Shown here piece by piece: positions 32,101 to 40,739 of a stretch of 64,000 nt of DNA. The notes beneath the pieces were generated by a model that was not told where the DNA came from, did not search any database, and worked only from the letters and a program-made list of their open reading frames with translations. Source of the DNA: CADEED01 sp035995425 (lineage in GTDB: Bacteria > Pseudomonadota > Gammaproteobacteria > Steroidobacterales > Steroidobacteraceae); the NCBI GenBank assembly GCA_035995425.1, contig DASYKM010000089.1:1-64000 (forward strand), in the 5' to 3' direction. The stretch's first letter is position 1, and each line of letters starts with the position of its first letter. The position numbers and the translations under genes were made by a program.

Positions 32101-35100
32101 GCTAACCAACAATGGCGTGCCGGTCAATCCGCTGAACTTCGACGGCCTGACTCTCAATGAATCCAACACGGTTGCGTTGAGCCGCTGGCGCGCCGTGAGC
32201 CTCGTCGATGGCGAGAACCGCTTCGCGGCGCGCGTCATCGGCGCCGACGGCAAGGTGGTATGGCAGGCGGAACGCTCGGTCCATTTCGGTGGCGGCCCGG
32301 TGCGCGCGGAGATCGACAACGCCGCCTCCAGATTGATTGCCGACGGCCGTACGCGTCCGGTGATCGCGCTGCGCATGTTCGACAAGTACGGCAAGCCCGC
32401 GCGCGCCGGTACCACCGCCGCGTTCTCGCTCGACGCGCCCTACCGTTCGATGTGGGAAGTCGAGCAGCTCGACGACAACCAGATCCTCGCGACCGGCACG
32501 CGCATTCCGCAGGTCGAGGTCGGCAGCAACGGCATCGCGCTCATCGAGCTCGAGCCGACCACCGTCACCGGCAACGCGATGGTGCGCCTGCGCTACAACG
32601 AGCGTCAGAGCGAAGAATTCAAGGTGTGGCTCGCGCCCACGGCGCGTGACTGGATCCTGGTCGGCATCGCCGAGGGCACGGCCGCGTACAACAGGATCAC
32701 CGGCAACATGGAAACGGCGAGCGCCGCCGGCCGCGAAGAGGGCTTCGACCAGGACGGCCGCGTCGCCTTCTTCGCCAAGGGCCGCATCAAGGGCGAATTC
32801 CTGCTGACCGCGGCCTACGACTCGGCGCGCGAGAAGAAAGACGCGCGCGATCGGCTGCAGGGCACGATCGAGCCGGATCGTTACTATCTACTCTACGGCG
32901 ATGGCACCGAGCAGCGGTTCGAGGCGGCGACGCAGAACAAGCTGTACCTCAAGATCGAACGGCGCCAGTTCGTCGCGCTGTTCGGCGACTTCGACACCGG
33001 CTTCACGGTGACCGAGCTCACGCGCTACAACCGCAGCCTGTCAGGCCTTCGTACCGACTTCGCCGGCGAGCACGTTTCGGTGTCGGGTTTCGCGGCGCGC
33101 ACCGACACCGGGCTCGTGCAGGACGAGCTCCAGGGTGACGGCACCTCGGGCCTCTATCACCTGTCGCGCTCGCCCATCGTCATCGGCTCTGACAAGCTGC
33201 GAATCGAAGTGCGCGATCGCTTCGAGATCACGCGCGTCGTCGACACGCGCGAGCTGTCGCGCTTCATCGACTACGATCTCGACTACGAGCGCGGCACCGT
33301 GTTCTTCAAGGAGCCGGTGCAGAGCCGCGACCAGGAACTGAACCCCGTGTTCATCGTGGCGGACTACGAAGTGCGCACCGGTGGCGAGGATCAGACCGCG
33401 GCGGGCCTGCGTGTCGCCACCAAGCTCGCCGGCGACAAGATCGAAGTCGGCGCCAGCGCGGTGCTGCAGGGCGCACAGGCCGGCGACACGCGCATCGTCG
33501 GCAGCGACCTCACGTGGCGCCTGTCGGATGAAACGCGCGTGCGTGCCGAAGTCGCGCAGTCGCAGTCCGACGATCCGCTGCGCCCCGATTCCTCGACCGC
33601 GTGGCTGGTCGAAGGCAAGCATGCTTCCGAGCATCTCGAAGCGCGTGCCTTTGCGCGCGAGACCGAAACCGGGTTTGGCGTCGACCAGCAGCTCACCGCC
33701 GACACCGGCGCTCGCACCGTCGGCATCGACGCGCGCTACAAGTTCACCGACTCGGTCATGGTGTCCGGCGAAGTCCAGCACCAGAGCATGCTGGCCAGCG
33801 ACGCCACGCGCTTGTTGACCAGCGCCGACGCCCGCCTGACGCGCGAAGGCTACAGCCTGGGCGGCGGGGTGCGCCACGTGGCGGACGAAGATGCGAGCGG
33901 CGACGAGCGCGTTTCCGACCAGGCTTTCGTCAACGGCAGCGTCGATTTCTGGAGTGGGCGCATGACGCTGCGCGGCTCGCACGACGTCGCGCTCGGCGGC
34001 GGCTCCGGCGCCGAGAACGCGAGTGTCGACTATCCGGCGCGCAGCCTCGTCGGCCTCGACTACCGCCTGACCGAGGAGACCACGCTGTTCGCCGAATACG
34101 AACACGCCGAAGGCAGCGAAATCGAATCGGACATCACACGCGTCGGCATGCGCACCCGTCCGTGGGAACGCACGCAGATCAAGTCGAGCATCAACACGCA
34201 GGCAACCGAATACGGCCCGCGCACTTTCGCGAACTTCGGTCTCACGCAGGGCTTCAAGTGGAAGGACAACTGGGCCTTCGATGTCGGCGTCGACCAGTCG
34301 AACACACTGCGTGGCGCGGATCTCGAGCCGCTCAACCCGAACGCGCCGCTCGCCTCTGGTTCGACGACCGAGGATTTCTTCGCGGCCTTCGTCGGCGCGC
34401 AGTATCACAAGGAACTCTGGCAGCTGACGACCCGCTTCGAGCATCGCAATTCGGACACGGAACAGCGCTGGAGCTCGACCACCGGCTGGTATCGCGAGCC
34501 GGTCGAGGGCCATGCGATGTCGGTATCGCTGCAGGCATTCGACACCAGCACGCTCATGAGCGGCGACAGCGCTTCGATGGTCGGCCGCTTCGCCTGGGCC
34601 TTCCGCCCCGATTCGAGCCAGTGGATCGTGTTCGATCGCCTCGAAATGAAATACGACGAGACGGACACCCTCGCGCTCGCCTATGAGTCGTCGCGCCTGG
34701 TCAACAATCTGAACGCCAACTGGCAATTGAATCCCAAGTTGCAGGTCGGCGTGCAGTACGGCGTCCGCTACGTGTCGAGCACTTTCGAGGGCGAAAAATA
34801 CGCCGGCATCTCCGATCTCCTCGGCTTCGACGCGCGCCGCCAGCTCACGCGCCGCTTCGACCTGGGATTGCACGCTGCGGCGCTGCATTCCTGGGAATCG
34901 GACGTGATGGACTACTCGAGCGGCTTCGACGTCGGCACCACGATTGCCAAGAACGTGTGGGTGTCGGTGGGCTACAACTTCGCGGGTTTCGCCGACGGTG
35001 ACTTCTCGGCCAGCCGCCATACCGCGCAGGGCCCGTACATCAAGATCCGCATCAAGGCTGACCAGGACACTTTCAAAGATTTGAACCTCGACAGCCTGCG

Positions 35101-35113
35101 CCCGTCGCGCTAG
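29105..35113 (+). CDS. Giant DUF11 / SdrB-like / OmpA-like / outer-membrane barrel protein
   Basis: 2002 residues. An unusually long N-region precedes the hydrophobic signal core (LLLIALLSVGGLIVP, about 50-64) and cleavage after SVAQ. Then come a TVAYQAPGG module like those of proteins 1 and 3, DUF11-like domains (about 395-530), an SdrB-like module (FIVGRVFEGACEDKGGEDNG to DENGHYHFEGLEPGTHTVQL, about 537-590), another DUF11-like region, and an OmpA-like peptidoglycan-binding domain (about 795-908: AVGHADSQPI, LSQARAQAVANYL, NRRVEIMIEG). After Ig-like parts, the last about 800 residues alternate polar and aromatic strands like a large beta-barrel. Likely an outer-membrane anchor or exporter for the three small proteins; inference. 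Confidence 0.8.
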   Translation: MMFTTAGKRVWSPKGRPKPLARHNGYSHAEGGVATSYSAFGTFGARLNSLLLIALLSVGGLIVPEVSVAQVTAPGTMIRNVGTVAYQAPGGAATLTNSNEVSLTVQPLPSRASITLARYEATGQATTTAGPTQCRSGNGFFPLDAPAVQGHGALDPTQPIPMQDTGTAHAGDPIFVRVVDLDRNRDGNVIDTVDVRVAVRATGDSEVLRLSETGPNTGVFVGYIATATASAQADCALQVERNSELEATYVDPIDNTDAAQADALVDPFGLVFDSQTGLPVNGARVRLVDASTGLGASVFGDDGVSRFPSEMITGQLVTDQGGTQYSLPTGVFRFPLVAAGSYRIEVLPPGGYAFPSQRTVADLQTLPAAPYRLQQGSFGQNFVVTAAPAVALDMPLDPNGESLLLRKSAGQQIATTGDFVQYTITLQNNSQNGAFTNVQVIDHLPAGSRYRAGSLRLNGVRIADPVVAADGSGFTYTHPHIDAGVTIELRYVLEYTVAMRGAKEAINTAQAFAPGNVRSNEARALVRMNEELFSQKGFIVGRVFEGACEDKGGEDNGVANVRIYLEDGRYGVTDENGHYHFEGLEPGTHTVQLDKLTLPEFLELAPCSRMGSAGRDYSQFAELHAGTLWRNDFVLRQKAAPKGDVNFEFQSSLVPGSNDDGLASHQAIVHVNGVTAGNVRAMVMLPDGFEYVSGSATLDGAKTTDSKDQLEGVGEPVVSVTENVVIARLGELPAGTSRTFAFQTRTASSAGGELAVRAVALFDSPAKSGMRTAAIESKLSRGAAKYGRSNLTFTPRFDVLKTELLPSDEAALRTLIESWRGARDITIRAVGHADSQPISGRNRKVFADNYQLSQARAQAVANYLATSLNVPQERVRVEGHGSDEPLNKGKDAASLAANRRVEIMIEGSRFEANAPLELVAAGGAAQKLDTTGVVLRGPGNVQGQKKRKAAGTDNRAASPAIDITELKPGIAWLAPEPESIAAIASIKIAIQHEPGQTVELTNNGVPVNPLNFDGLTLNESNTVALSRWRAVSLVDGENRFAARVIGADGKVVWQAERSVHFGGGPVRAEIDNAASRLIADGRTRPVIALRMFDKYGKPARAGTTAAFSLDAPYRSMWEVEQLDDNQILATGTRIPQVEVGSNGIALIELEPTTVTGNAMVRLRYNERQSEEFKVWLAPTARDWILVGIAEGTAAYNRITGNMETASAAGREEGFDQDGRVAFFAKGRIKGEFLLTAAYDSAREKKDARDRLQGTIEPDRYYLLYGDGTEQRFEAATQNKLYLKIERRQFVALFGDFDTGFTVTELTRYNRSLSGLRTDFAGEHVSVSGFAARTDTGLVQDELQGDGTSGLYHLSRSPIVIGSDKLRIEVRDRFEITRVVDTRELSRFIDYDLDYERGTVFFKEPVQSRDQELNPVFIVADYEVRTGGEDQTAAGLRVATKLAGDKIEVGASAVLQGAQAGDTRIVGSDLTWRLSDETRVRAEVAQSQSDDPLRPDSSTAWLVEGKHASEHLEARAFARETETGFGVDQQLTADTGARTVGIDARYKFTDSVMVSGEVQHQSMLASDATRLLTSADARLTREGYSLGGGVRHVADEDASGDERVSDQAFVNGSVDFWSGRMTLRGSHDVALGGGSGAENASVDYPARSLVGLDYRLTEETTLFAEYEHAEGSEIESDITRVGMRTRPWERTQIKSSINTQATEYGPRTFANFGLTQGFKWKDNWAFDVGVDQSNTLRGADLEPLNPNAPLASGSTTEDFFAAFVGAQYHKELWQLTTRFEHRNSDTEQRWSSTTGWYREPVEGHAMSVSLQAFDTSTLMSGDSASMVGRFAWAFRPDSSQWIVFDRLEMKYDETDTLALAYESSRLVNNLNANWQLNPKLQVGVQYGVRYVSSTFEGEKYAGISDLLGFDARRQLTRRFDLGLHAAALHSWESDVMDYSSGFDVGTTIAKNVWVSVGYNFAGFADGDFSASRHTAQGPYIKIRIKADQDTFKDLNLDSLRPSR

Positions 35114-35158
35114 CTTGCCCGTTGCCCTGCCGGAACGGCGGGCCAATCCCGGGCATAC

Positions 35159-37132
35159 ATGAACACACTAGACGAGGTATTCGGGCCGCGTGGTCCCTTG
35201 GCGCGAACGCTTCCAGGCTTCACGCCGCGCCGCTCGCAGCTGGCAATGGCCAGCCGCGTGGCGCTGGCGCTGGAAAATCGCGCGCCGCTGGTGGTGGAGG
35301 CCGGCACCGGCACCGGCAAGACTTTCGCCTACCTCGTGCCGGCGCTGTTGTCCGGCAAGCGCGTGCTCATATCCACCGGCACCCGCACGCTCCAGGACCA
35401 GCTGTTCAACAAGGACCTGCCGCTGGTCGCCGGCGCCATCGGTGTCCCGGCACGCGTGGCCCTGCTCAAGGGGCGGTCTAACTATTTGTGCACCTACCGT
35501 CTGCGGCAACTGGGTGGCCAGAAGAGCCTCGCCGGTACGCGCGACCGCACGCTGGCGCGGGTGGAGCGCTGGGCGGGAATCACCAAGACCGGCGATCTCG
35601 CCGAAGTGCCGGACCTCGGTGATGCGCACCCGCTGTGGCCGCAGGTCACCTCGACTCGGGACAACTGCCTCGGTGCGCGTTGCGCCGACTTCGGCAAGTG
35701 CCACGTGGTCGAGGCGCGCCGCAAGGCGATCGATGCGGACATCGTCATCGTCAATCACCACTTGCTGCTGGCCGACCTCGCGCTCAAGGAAGATGGCTTC
35801 GGCGATCTGCTGGGCGCGGCCGATGCGGTCATCCTCGACGAAGCGCACCAGATCCCCGACCTCGCCACGCAGTTCTTCGGCACGCGCCTCGGCAGCCGCC
35901 AGGTGGAGCTGCTGGTACGCGATGCGCGCCAGGAACTGGCCCAGGCGCGCGCGCCGTCCGCGGCGCTGTCGGCCGAGCTGGGCACGGTGGAAAAAGCGCT
36001 GGCCGCGCTCGCGGAAATCCTGCGCGGCACGCAGCGGCCCGATTGGCTGGCCGCGGATACGCCATTCGCCGACGCGGCGCAGGATCTGTCGCGAGCTCTT
36101 CGAAGCCTGAACGCCGAACTGAATGAATTCAGCCGGGAGCCGGGGATTGCGCAATGTTCGGCGCGCGCCACCGAATTGGCGACCCGGCTCGAGGCGATCG
36201 TGCACGCCGAGGAAAACGAAGGCGCGCGCAGCGTCGAGATCACGCAGCGTGGCTTCGGCTTGAGCCTGTTGCCGTTCGACATCGCGGCGCGTTTCGCATC
36301 CATGGCGGGAGGCACGCGCGCGGCCTGGGTGTTCACTTCGGCCACGCTTTCCGTGGGCGAGGACTTCGCGCATTTCACCTCGCGTCTGGGGCTCAACGAC
36401 GCCGAGACACTCGCCATCGCCAGTCCTTTCGATTTCGAAACCCAGGCGCTGCTCTATCTTCCGACGCAGTTGCCGGATCCTTCCGCGGCCACGCACACCA
36501 GCGCGGTGGTCGACACGGCGGTTCCGCTCATCGAGGCCTCGGCCGGTGGTGCCTTCGTGCTGTTCACCAGCCACCGCGCGCTGCAGCGCGCGGCGCAACT
36601 GATGCGCGATCGCTGGACCGAGCTCGGCGATTTTCCACTGCTGGTGCAGGGCGAGGCGCCACGGGAGCAGCTGCTGCGGCGCTTTCGCGAGTCGGGCAAC
36701 GCCGTGTTGTTAGGCACCGCGAGCTTCTGGGAGGGCGTGGACGTCAAGGGCGATGCGCTGCGCCTCGTGATAATCGAGAAGCTGCCATTTTCGTCGCCGG
36801 ACGATGCGCTGACCAAGGCGCGCATCGAGCATCTCAAGGCCAATGGCGGCAATGCATTCCGCGAATATCAGCTGCCCGAAGCGGCGCTGGCCCTCAAGCA
36901 GGGAGTCGGCCGCCTGATTCGCAGCGAGACGGATCGTGGCGTCGTGGTCATCTGCGACCCGAGGCTCGTCGACAAACCCTACGGCCGGGTGTTTCGCGCC
37001 AGCCTTCCGCCGATGCCGGTGACGCGTCTGAGCACCGACGCCGAGAAATTCCTGCGCCGCATCGCGGGCACCGCCGCCGCGCCTGCCGCGCTCACTCGCG
37101 AACCCGATGTCATGGACGGCGAGCTCGCATGA
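35159..37132 (+). CDS. yoaA: ATP-dependent DNA helicase of the YoaA/DinG (XPD-like) family
   Basis: 657 residues, close to YoaA length. Superfamily 2 5'-3' helicase with Walker A VEAGTGTGKTFAYLVP (about 44-60), an iron-sulfur domain whose four cysteines lie in NYLCTYRL and NCLGARCADFGKC, the DEAH box in ADAVILDEAHQIPD, and C-terminal motifs ATLSVGEDF, GTASFWEGVD and QGVGRLIRSETDRG. Acts in DNA repair and resolution of replication blocks. It overlaps tsaB by four bases (ATGA), as often seen in gammaproteobacteria. Confidence 0.92.
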   Translation: MNTLDEVFGPRGPLARTLPGFTPRRSQLAMASRVALALENRAPLVVEAGTGTGKTFAYLVPALLSGKRVLISTGTRTLQDQLFNKDLPLVAGAIGVPARVALLKGRSNYLCTYRLRQLGGQKSLAGTRDRTLARVERWAGITKTGDLAEVPDLGDAHPLWPQVTSTRDNCLGARCADFGKCHVVEARRKAIDADIVIVNHHLLLADLALKEDGFGDLLGAADAVILDEAHQIPDLATQFFGTRLGSRQVELLVRDARQELAQARAPSAALSAELGTVEKALAALAEILRGTQRPDWLAADTPFADAAQDLSRALRSLNAELNEFSREPGIAQCSARATELATRLEAIVHAEENEGARSVEITQRGFGLSLLPFDIAARFASMAGGTRAAWVFTSATLSVGEDFAHFTSRLGLNDAETLAIASPFDFETQALLYLPTQLPDPSAATHTSAVVDTAVPLIEASAGGAFVLFTSHRALQRAAQLMRDRWTELGDFPLLVQGEAPREQLLRRFRESGNAVLLGTASFWEGVDVKGDALRLVIIEKLPFSSPDDALTKARIEHLKANGGNAFREYQLPEAALALKQGVGRLIRSETDRGVVVICDPRLVDKPYGRVFRASLPPMPVTRLSTDAEKFLRRIAGTAAAPAALTREPDVMDGELA

Positions 37133-37833
37133 AAATTCTCGCGCTCGACACCTCCACCGAAGCTTGTTCGGTGTCGCTCGGCATCGGCGATCGCAGCATC
37201 GATCGTTACGTCGAGCTCGAGCGCGGCCACGCCGAGCAACTGCTTCCCATGGTGGATGCGGTGCTCGCGGAGGGCGGCATCAGCCTGGGCTCGCTCGATG
37301 CCATTGCTTTCGGACGAGGGCCGGGCGGATTTACCGGCGTGCGCCTGGCGGCCAGCGTCGCGCAGGGGCTGGCTTTCGGCGCCGAGCTAGGCGTGGTGCC
37401 GATCTCCGATCTCGCCGCCGTCGCGCAGCGGGTGGCGCAACTGGATCCGCTCGTGCGTCGAGTGCTGGTGGCCAATGACGCGCGCATGCGCGAAGTCTAC
37501 TGGGCGCCATTTTCCGTCGAACAGTCCGCGCAGGGATTGATCGCCACAGGTCCGGAGTCCGTGAGCGCGGCAATCGACGTGGTGCTGCCCGATGGCGAGG
37601 GTGCGTGGGCCGCTGCCGGACGGGGCCTGAAAGCCTGGCCGGACCTGGCGGAGCGTTGCCGCGTCGCCCGCGCCGCGCTGTTCGTCGACCTCCTGCCGCG
37701 TGCCAGCGAGGTGCTGGTGCTGGCCCGGCCGCAGGTGGCCGCGCGCCAGATTCTCGATCCAGCCGCCGCTTTGCCGGTTTATGTCAGGGATCGCGTTGCC
37801 GAATCGGGAGCCCATGTAATCAAAGTGCAATAG
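37129..37833 (+). CDS. tsaB: tRNA threonylcarbamoyladenosine biosynthesis protein TsaB
   Basis: 234 residues. Partner of TsaD and TsaE in making t6A37 on ANN-decoding tRNAs. ASKHA fold signatures: MKILALDTSTEACSVSLG at the start, ERGHAEQLLPMVD and FGRGPGGFTGVRLAASVAQG. The ATG overlaps the helicase stop, so translation is coupled; an apparent longer frame starting in the helicase gene is an artefact. Confidence 0.95.
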   Translation: MKILALDTSTEACSVSLGIGDRSIDRYVELERGHAEQLLPMVDAVLAEGGISLGSLDAIAFGRGPGGFTGVRLAASVAQGLAFGAELGVVPISDLAAVAQRVAQLDPLVRRVLVANDARMREVYWAPFSVEQSAQGLIATGPESVSAAIDVVLPDGEGAWAAAGRGLKAWPDLAERCRVARAALFVDLLPRASEVLVLARPQVAARQILDPAAALPVYVRDRVAESGAHVIKVQ

Positions 37834-37891
37834 ACTGCCGTTGTAATGCGCACGCCACAAAACCGTCACCTGGGATGTCGTGTCAGCAACC

Positions 37892-38587
37892 ATGTCAGCC
37901 AAACAGATTCTGGTCGTTGAGGACGAGCGTCCGATTCGCGAGATGATCGCTTTCGGATTGCGTCGCGCCGGGTTTGAAGTCCGCGAAGCCGCCGACGCGC
38001 GCACCGGACGCGCCGAGGTCGCCAACAAGCTTCCCGATCTGCTGCTGGTGGACTGGATGCTGCCGGATACCAGCGGTCTCGAGTTCACGCGCGCGCTCAA
38101 GCGCGACCGCGAAACCCGCGAGCTGCCGGTCATCATGCTCACCGCACGCGCCGAGGAAGGCGACAAGGTGGCGGGGCTCGAAGGTGGCGCGGACGACTAC
38201 ATCACCAAACCGTTTTCGCCGCGCGAGCTGCTGGCGCGCATCAATGCCGTGCTCAGACGTACCACTCCGGCCGAAGGCGCCGAGCGCATCGACGTCGAGG
38301 GCCTGGTGCTCGATCAGAGCAGCCAGCGCGTGAGCTCTGGCGAACGCACCGTGGCGCTGGGGCCGACCGAATACCGCATGCTGGCGTTCTTCATGACCCA
38401 CCCGGAGCGCGTCTACACCCGCGAGCAGCTTCTCGACCGCGTCTGGGGCGGCAACGTGTACGTCGAAGAGCGCACCATCGACGTCCACATCCGGCGGCTG
38501 CGCAAGGCACTCGAGGATTTTGGCTACGATCGCCTCATTCAAACGGTGCGCGGTTCGGGCTACCGCTTCTCCTCGAAGCCCCTCTGA
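37892..38587 (+). CDS. phoB: Phosphate-regulon response regulator PhoB
   Basis: 231 residues. Receiver domain with phospho-acceptor Asp in LLLVDWMLPD, Thr in MLTARAEEGD and Lys in DDYITKPFSPREL. Winged-helix output domain with TEYRMLAFFMTHPERVYTRE and DVHIRRLRKALEDFGYD. Activates Pho-box promoters in low phosphate. The ATG at 37892 gives the usual length; a GTG at 37880 is an alternative. phoR follows nine bases after. Confidence 0.95.
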   Translation: MSAKQILVVEDERPIREMIAFGLRRAGFEVREAADARTGRAEVANKLPDLLLVDWMLPDTSGLEFTRALKRDRETRELPVIMLTARAEEGDKVAGLEGGADDYITKPFSPRELLARINAVLRRTTPAEGAERIDVEGLVLDQSSQRVSSGERTVALGPTEYRMLAFFMTHPERVYTREQLLDRVWGGNVYVEERTIDVHIRRLRKALEDFGYDRLIQTVRGSGYRFSSKPL

Positions 38588-38596
38588 ACTAACTAC

Positions 38597-39910
38597 ATGA
38601 CCTCTGGCAGCACCGCCTTCGTCTACGTCGCGTTGCGCGTGTTCGCGGCGCTGGCGTTGGGTGCGTTGCTGGGCTGGCTCGCCGGTTCCGTGTGGCTGGG
38701 CGTCAGCGGCGCCCTGGTGTTGTATCTCGCCTGGAATCTCTGGCAGCTGCGCGCGCTGCATTTCTGGCTGCAGCATCGCAGCGTGGCCGATCCGCCGGAC
38801 GCGATGGGACTCTGGGGCGACGTGGTGGCGCAGGTGGTGCGGTTGCATCGTCGCAAGCGATTCCACAAGGAGCGCCTCACGCGGCTCTTCCGTGAGTTGC
38901 GCCGCTCGACCGCCGCCATGCCCGACGGCGTCATCATGCTCGACCCGCAGGGCGAAATCGTCTGGTTCAATCGCAAGGCCGGCGAGCTGCTCGATCTTTC
39001 GCGGCGTGCGGACCTCGGGTTGCGCATCGACAACCTGGTGCGCCATCCGGATTTCGTGCGCTACCTGCACGGCGGCCAGCACTCCCTGCCGGTGATCGTG
39101 CGCATCGACACGCCGGTCGAGCGGCACATCGCCTTTCAGCTCATCTCGTATGGCGAGGACCAGCGCCTGCTGATGTTGCGCGAGGTTACCCGCGAGGTGC
39201 GCATGGAGCAGATGCGCAAGGACTTCGTCGCCAATGCCTCGCATGAATTGCGTTCGCCACTGACCGTGGTCGCGGGGTACCTGGAGAATTTCAGCTCCGA
39301 TCCGCACCTGGGTGAGCTCGCGGCACCGATAGCCGAGATGCGCCGCCAGACCGACCGCATGACGCGCATCATCGAAGACCTGCTCGAGCTGTCGCGCTTC
39401 GAGGCCAACGACGCTCCCATCAAGGGACTGCCCGTCGATGTCGCGGCGATGGCCGCGATGCTGCGCAAGGATGTGCTTGCAAGACCTGTGCACCCACGGC
39501 AGGTCGAGGTGCTCATCGAATCGGCGGCCAGCCTCATCGGCGATGAAGCGATGGTGCAGTCGGCGTTTTCGAACCTGGTCGACAACGCCGCCAAGTACAC
39601 GCCGGCCGAGGGCAGCGTGCAGATTCGCTGGTGGACGGACGAGGAGGGTGGGCATTTCTCGGTGCGCGACACGGGGCCCGGAATTCCTGCCGAACATCTG
39701 CCGCGCCTGACGGAACGTTTCTACCGCGTCGATCCGGGTCGTTCGCGCGATACCGGCGGTTCGGGCCTCGGGCTCGCCATCGTCAAGCACGCGCTGCACC
39801 GTCACGGCGGCCGCCTGGAGATCGACAGCAGCGAGGGCCGCGGCAGCACATTCACCTGTCACTTCCCGCGTGATCGCGTGCTCGAGCGTCGCGTGGCGGC
39901 GAGCGCCTGA
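38597..39910 (+). CDS. phoR: Phosphate-regulon sensor histidine kinase PhoR
   Basis: 437 residues. Two N-terminal membrane helices (about 5-50) with almost no periplasmic loop, a PAS domain (MPDGVIMLDPQGEIVWFNRK), the HisKA box NASHELRSPLTVVAGYLE with the phosphorylated His, and an ATPase domain with LVDNAAKYTP, DTGPGIP and GGSGLGLAIVKHALHRHGG. Phosphate sensing comes through PstSCAB and PhoU rather than a sensor domain of its own. Operon with phoB. Confidence 0.95.
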   Translation: MTSGSTAFVYVALRVFAALALGALLGWLAGSVWLGVSGALVLYLAWNLWQLRALHFWLQHRSVADPPDAMGLWGDVVAQVVRLHRRKRFHKERLTRLFRELRRSTAAMPDGVIMLDPQGEIVWFNRKAGELLDLSRRADLGLRIDNLVRHPDFVRYLHGGQHSLPVIVRIDTPVERHIAFQLISYGEDQRLLMLREVTREVRMEQMRKDFVANASHELRSPLTVVAGYLENFSSDPHLGELAAPIAEMRRQTDRMTRIIEDLLELSRFEANDAPIKGLPVDVAAMAAMLRKDVLARPVHPRQVEVLIESAASLIGDEAMVQSAFSNLVDNAAKYTPAEGSVQIRWWTDEEGGHFSVRDTGPGIPAEHLPRLTERFYRVDPGRSRDTGGSGLGLAIVKHALHRHGGRLEIDSSEGRGSTFTCHFPRDRVLERRVAASA

Positions 39911-39918
39911 ACGTTCGC

Positions 39919-39947
39919 ATGTCATGAAGCTGTCACCCGCATCTAAC
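39919..39947 (+). promoter_or_regulatory. Pho box upstream of the first phoU
   Basis: ATGTCAT (39919-39925), four bases, CTGTCAC (39930-39936): direct half-sites with the 11-base period of PhoB sites. A weaker third half-site, ATCTAAC, lies at 39941-39947. The phoU ATG is 44 bases further on. Confidence 0.75.
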
Positions 39948-39990
39948 AAACTGCGCGGCCTTTGTCCGCGCAGCGTATTCTGAGGTTGCC

Positions 39991-40719
39991 ATGGAAACCG
40001 CCGATCTTTCGCACCACATCTCGCGCCGCTTCAATGAAGACCTGGAGCGCGTGCGCAACAAGGTGCTGACCATGGGCGGCATGGTCGAGCAGCAGCTGGC
40101 GAACGCGGTCACCGCGCTCATCGAAGGTGACAGCAATCTCGGCGTTTCCGTCGGGCGCGACGACTTCAAGGTCAACGGCATGGAAGTGTCCATCGACGAG
40201 GAGTGTTCGCGCATCCTCGCCACGCGCGCGCCCGCGGCCGGCGACCTGCGCCTCATCGTCGCCATCATCAAGACCATCACCGATCTCGAACGCATCGGCG
40301 ACGAGGGCGAAAAGATCGGTTACATCGCCTCGCGGCTCGCCACCATGGAGCGCCCGGCCGACAAGTATCGCGAGATCAAACATCTCGGGCGCATCGTCTC
40401 GGAGATGGTGCACCAGGCGCTCGACGCTTTCGCGCGCATGGACGCCGACGCCGCGTTGCGCGTGGCGCGCCAGGACCGGGTGGTCGACGAGGAATACGAA
40501 GCCATCCAGCGGCAATGCATCACTTTCATGATGGAAGATCCGCGCAGCATCCGCCGCGCACTCGACGTCATGTGGATCGTGCGCGCGCTGGAACGCATTG
40601 GCGACCACGCCAAGAACATCTGCGAATACGTCATCTACATGGTGCACGGCAAGGATGTGCGCCATACCAAGCTCGAAGACGTGGAGCGCGATCTGCGCGA
40701 CCGCGCGACCGGAGCCTGA
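39991..40719 (+). CDS. phoU: Phosphate signalling protein PhoU, copy 1
   Basis: 242 residues, all helical, two PhoU repeats. Metal-binding acidic clusters can be followed in ERIGDEGEKIGYIA and its repeat LERIGDHAKNICEYVIYMVH. Links Pst transporter activity to PhoR and keeps the regulon off in high phosphate. Unusually it follows phoBR rather than pstB; a second phoU is at 51646. It has its own Pho box, so expression should rise in phosphate starvation. Confidence 0.93.
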   Translation: METADLSHHISRRFNEDLERVRNKVLTMGGMVEQQLANAVTALIEGDSNLGVSVGRDDFKVNGMEVSIDEECSRILATRAPAAGDLRLIVAIIKTITDLERIGDEGEKIGYIASRLATMERPADKYREIKHLGRIVSEMVHQALDAFARMDADAALRVARQDRVVDEEYEAIQRQCITFMMEDPRSIRRALDVMWIVRALERIGDHAKNICEYVIYMVHGKDVRHTKLEDVERDLRDRATGA

Positions 40720-40739
40720 TCCGGCTAAACTGCCGGTCC

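Noticed and set aside
33041..35146. 701-codon open frame on the minus strand opposite the giant barrel gene
   Set aside because: It is the antisense frame of a long GC-rich gene; composition is Arg/Ala/Glu-rich without domains, and the plus-strand frame has clear signal peptide and domain motifs.
36154..37833. 559-codon frame that would extend TsaB upstream
   Set aside because: Its first part is an out-of-frame reading of the helicase gene; TsaB begins at the ATGA overlap at 37129.
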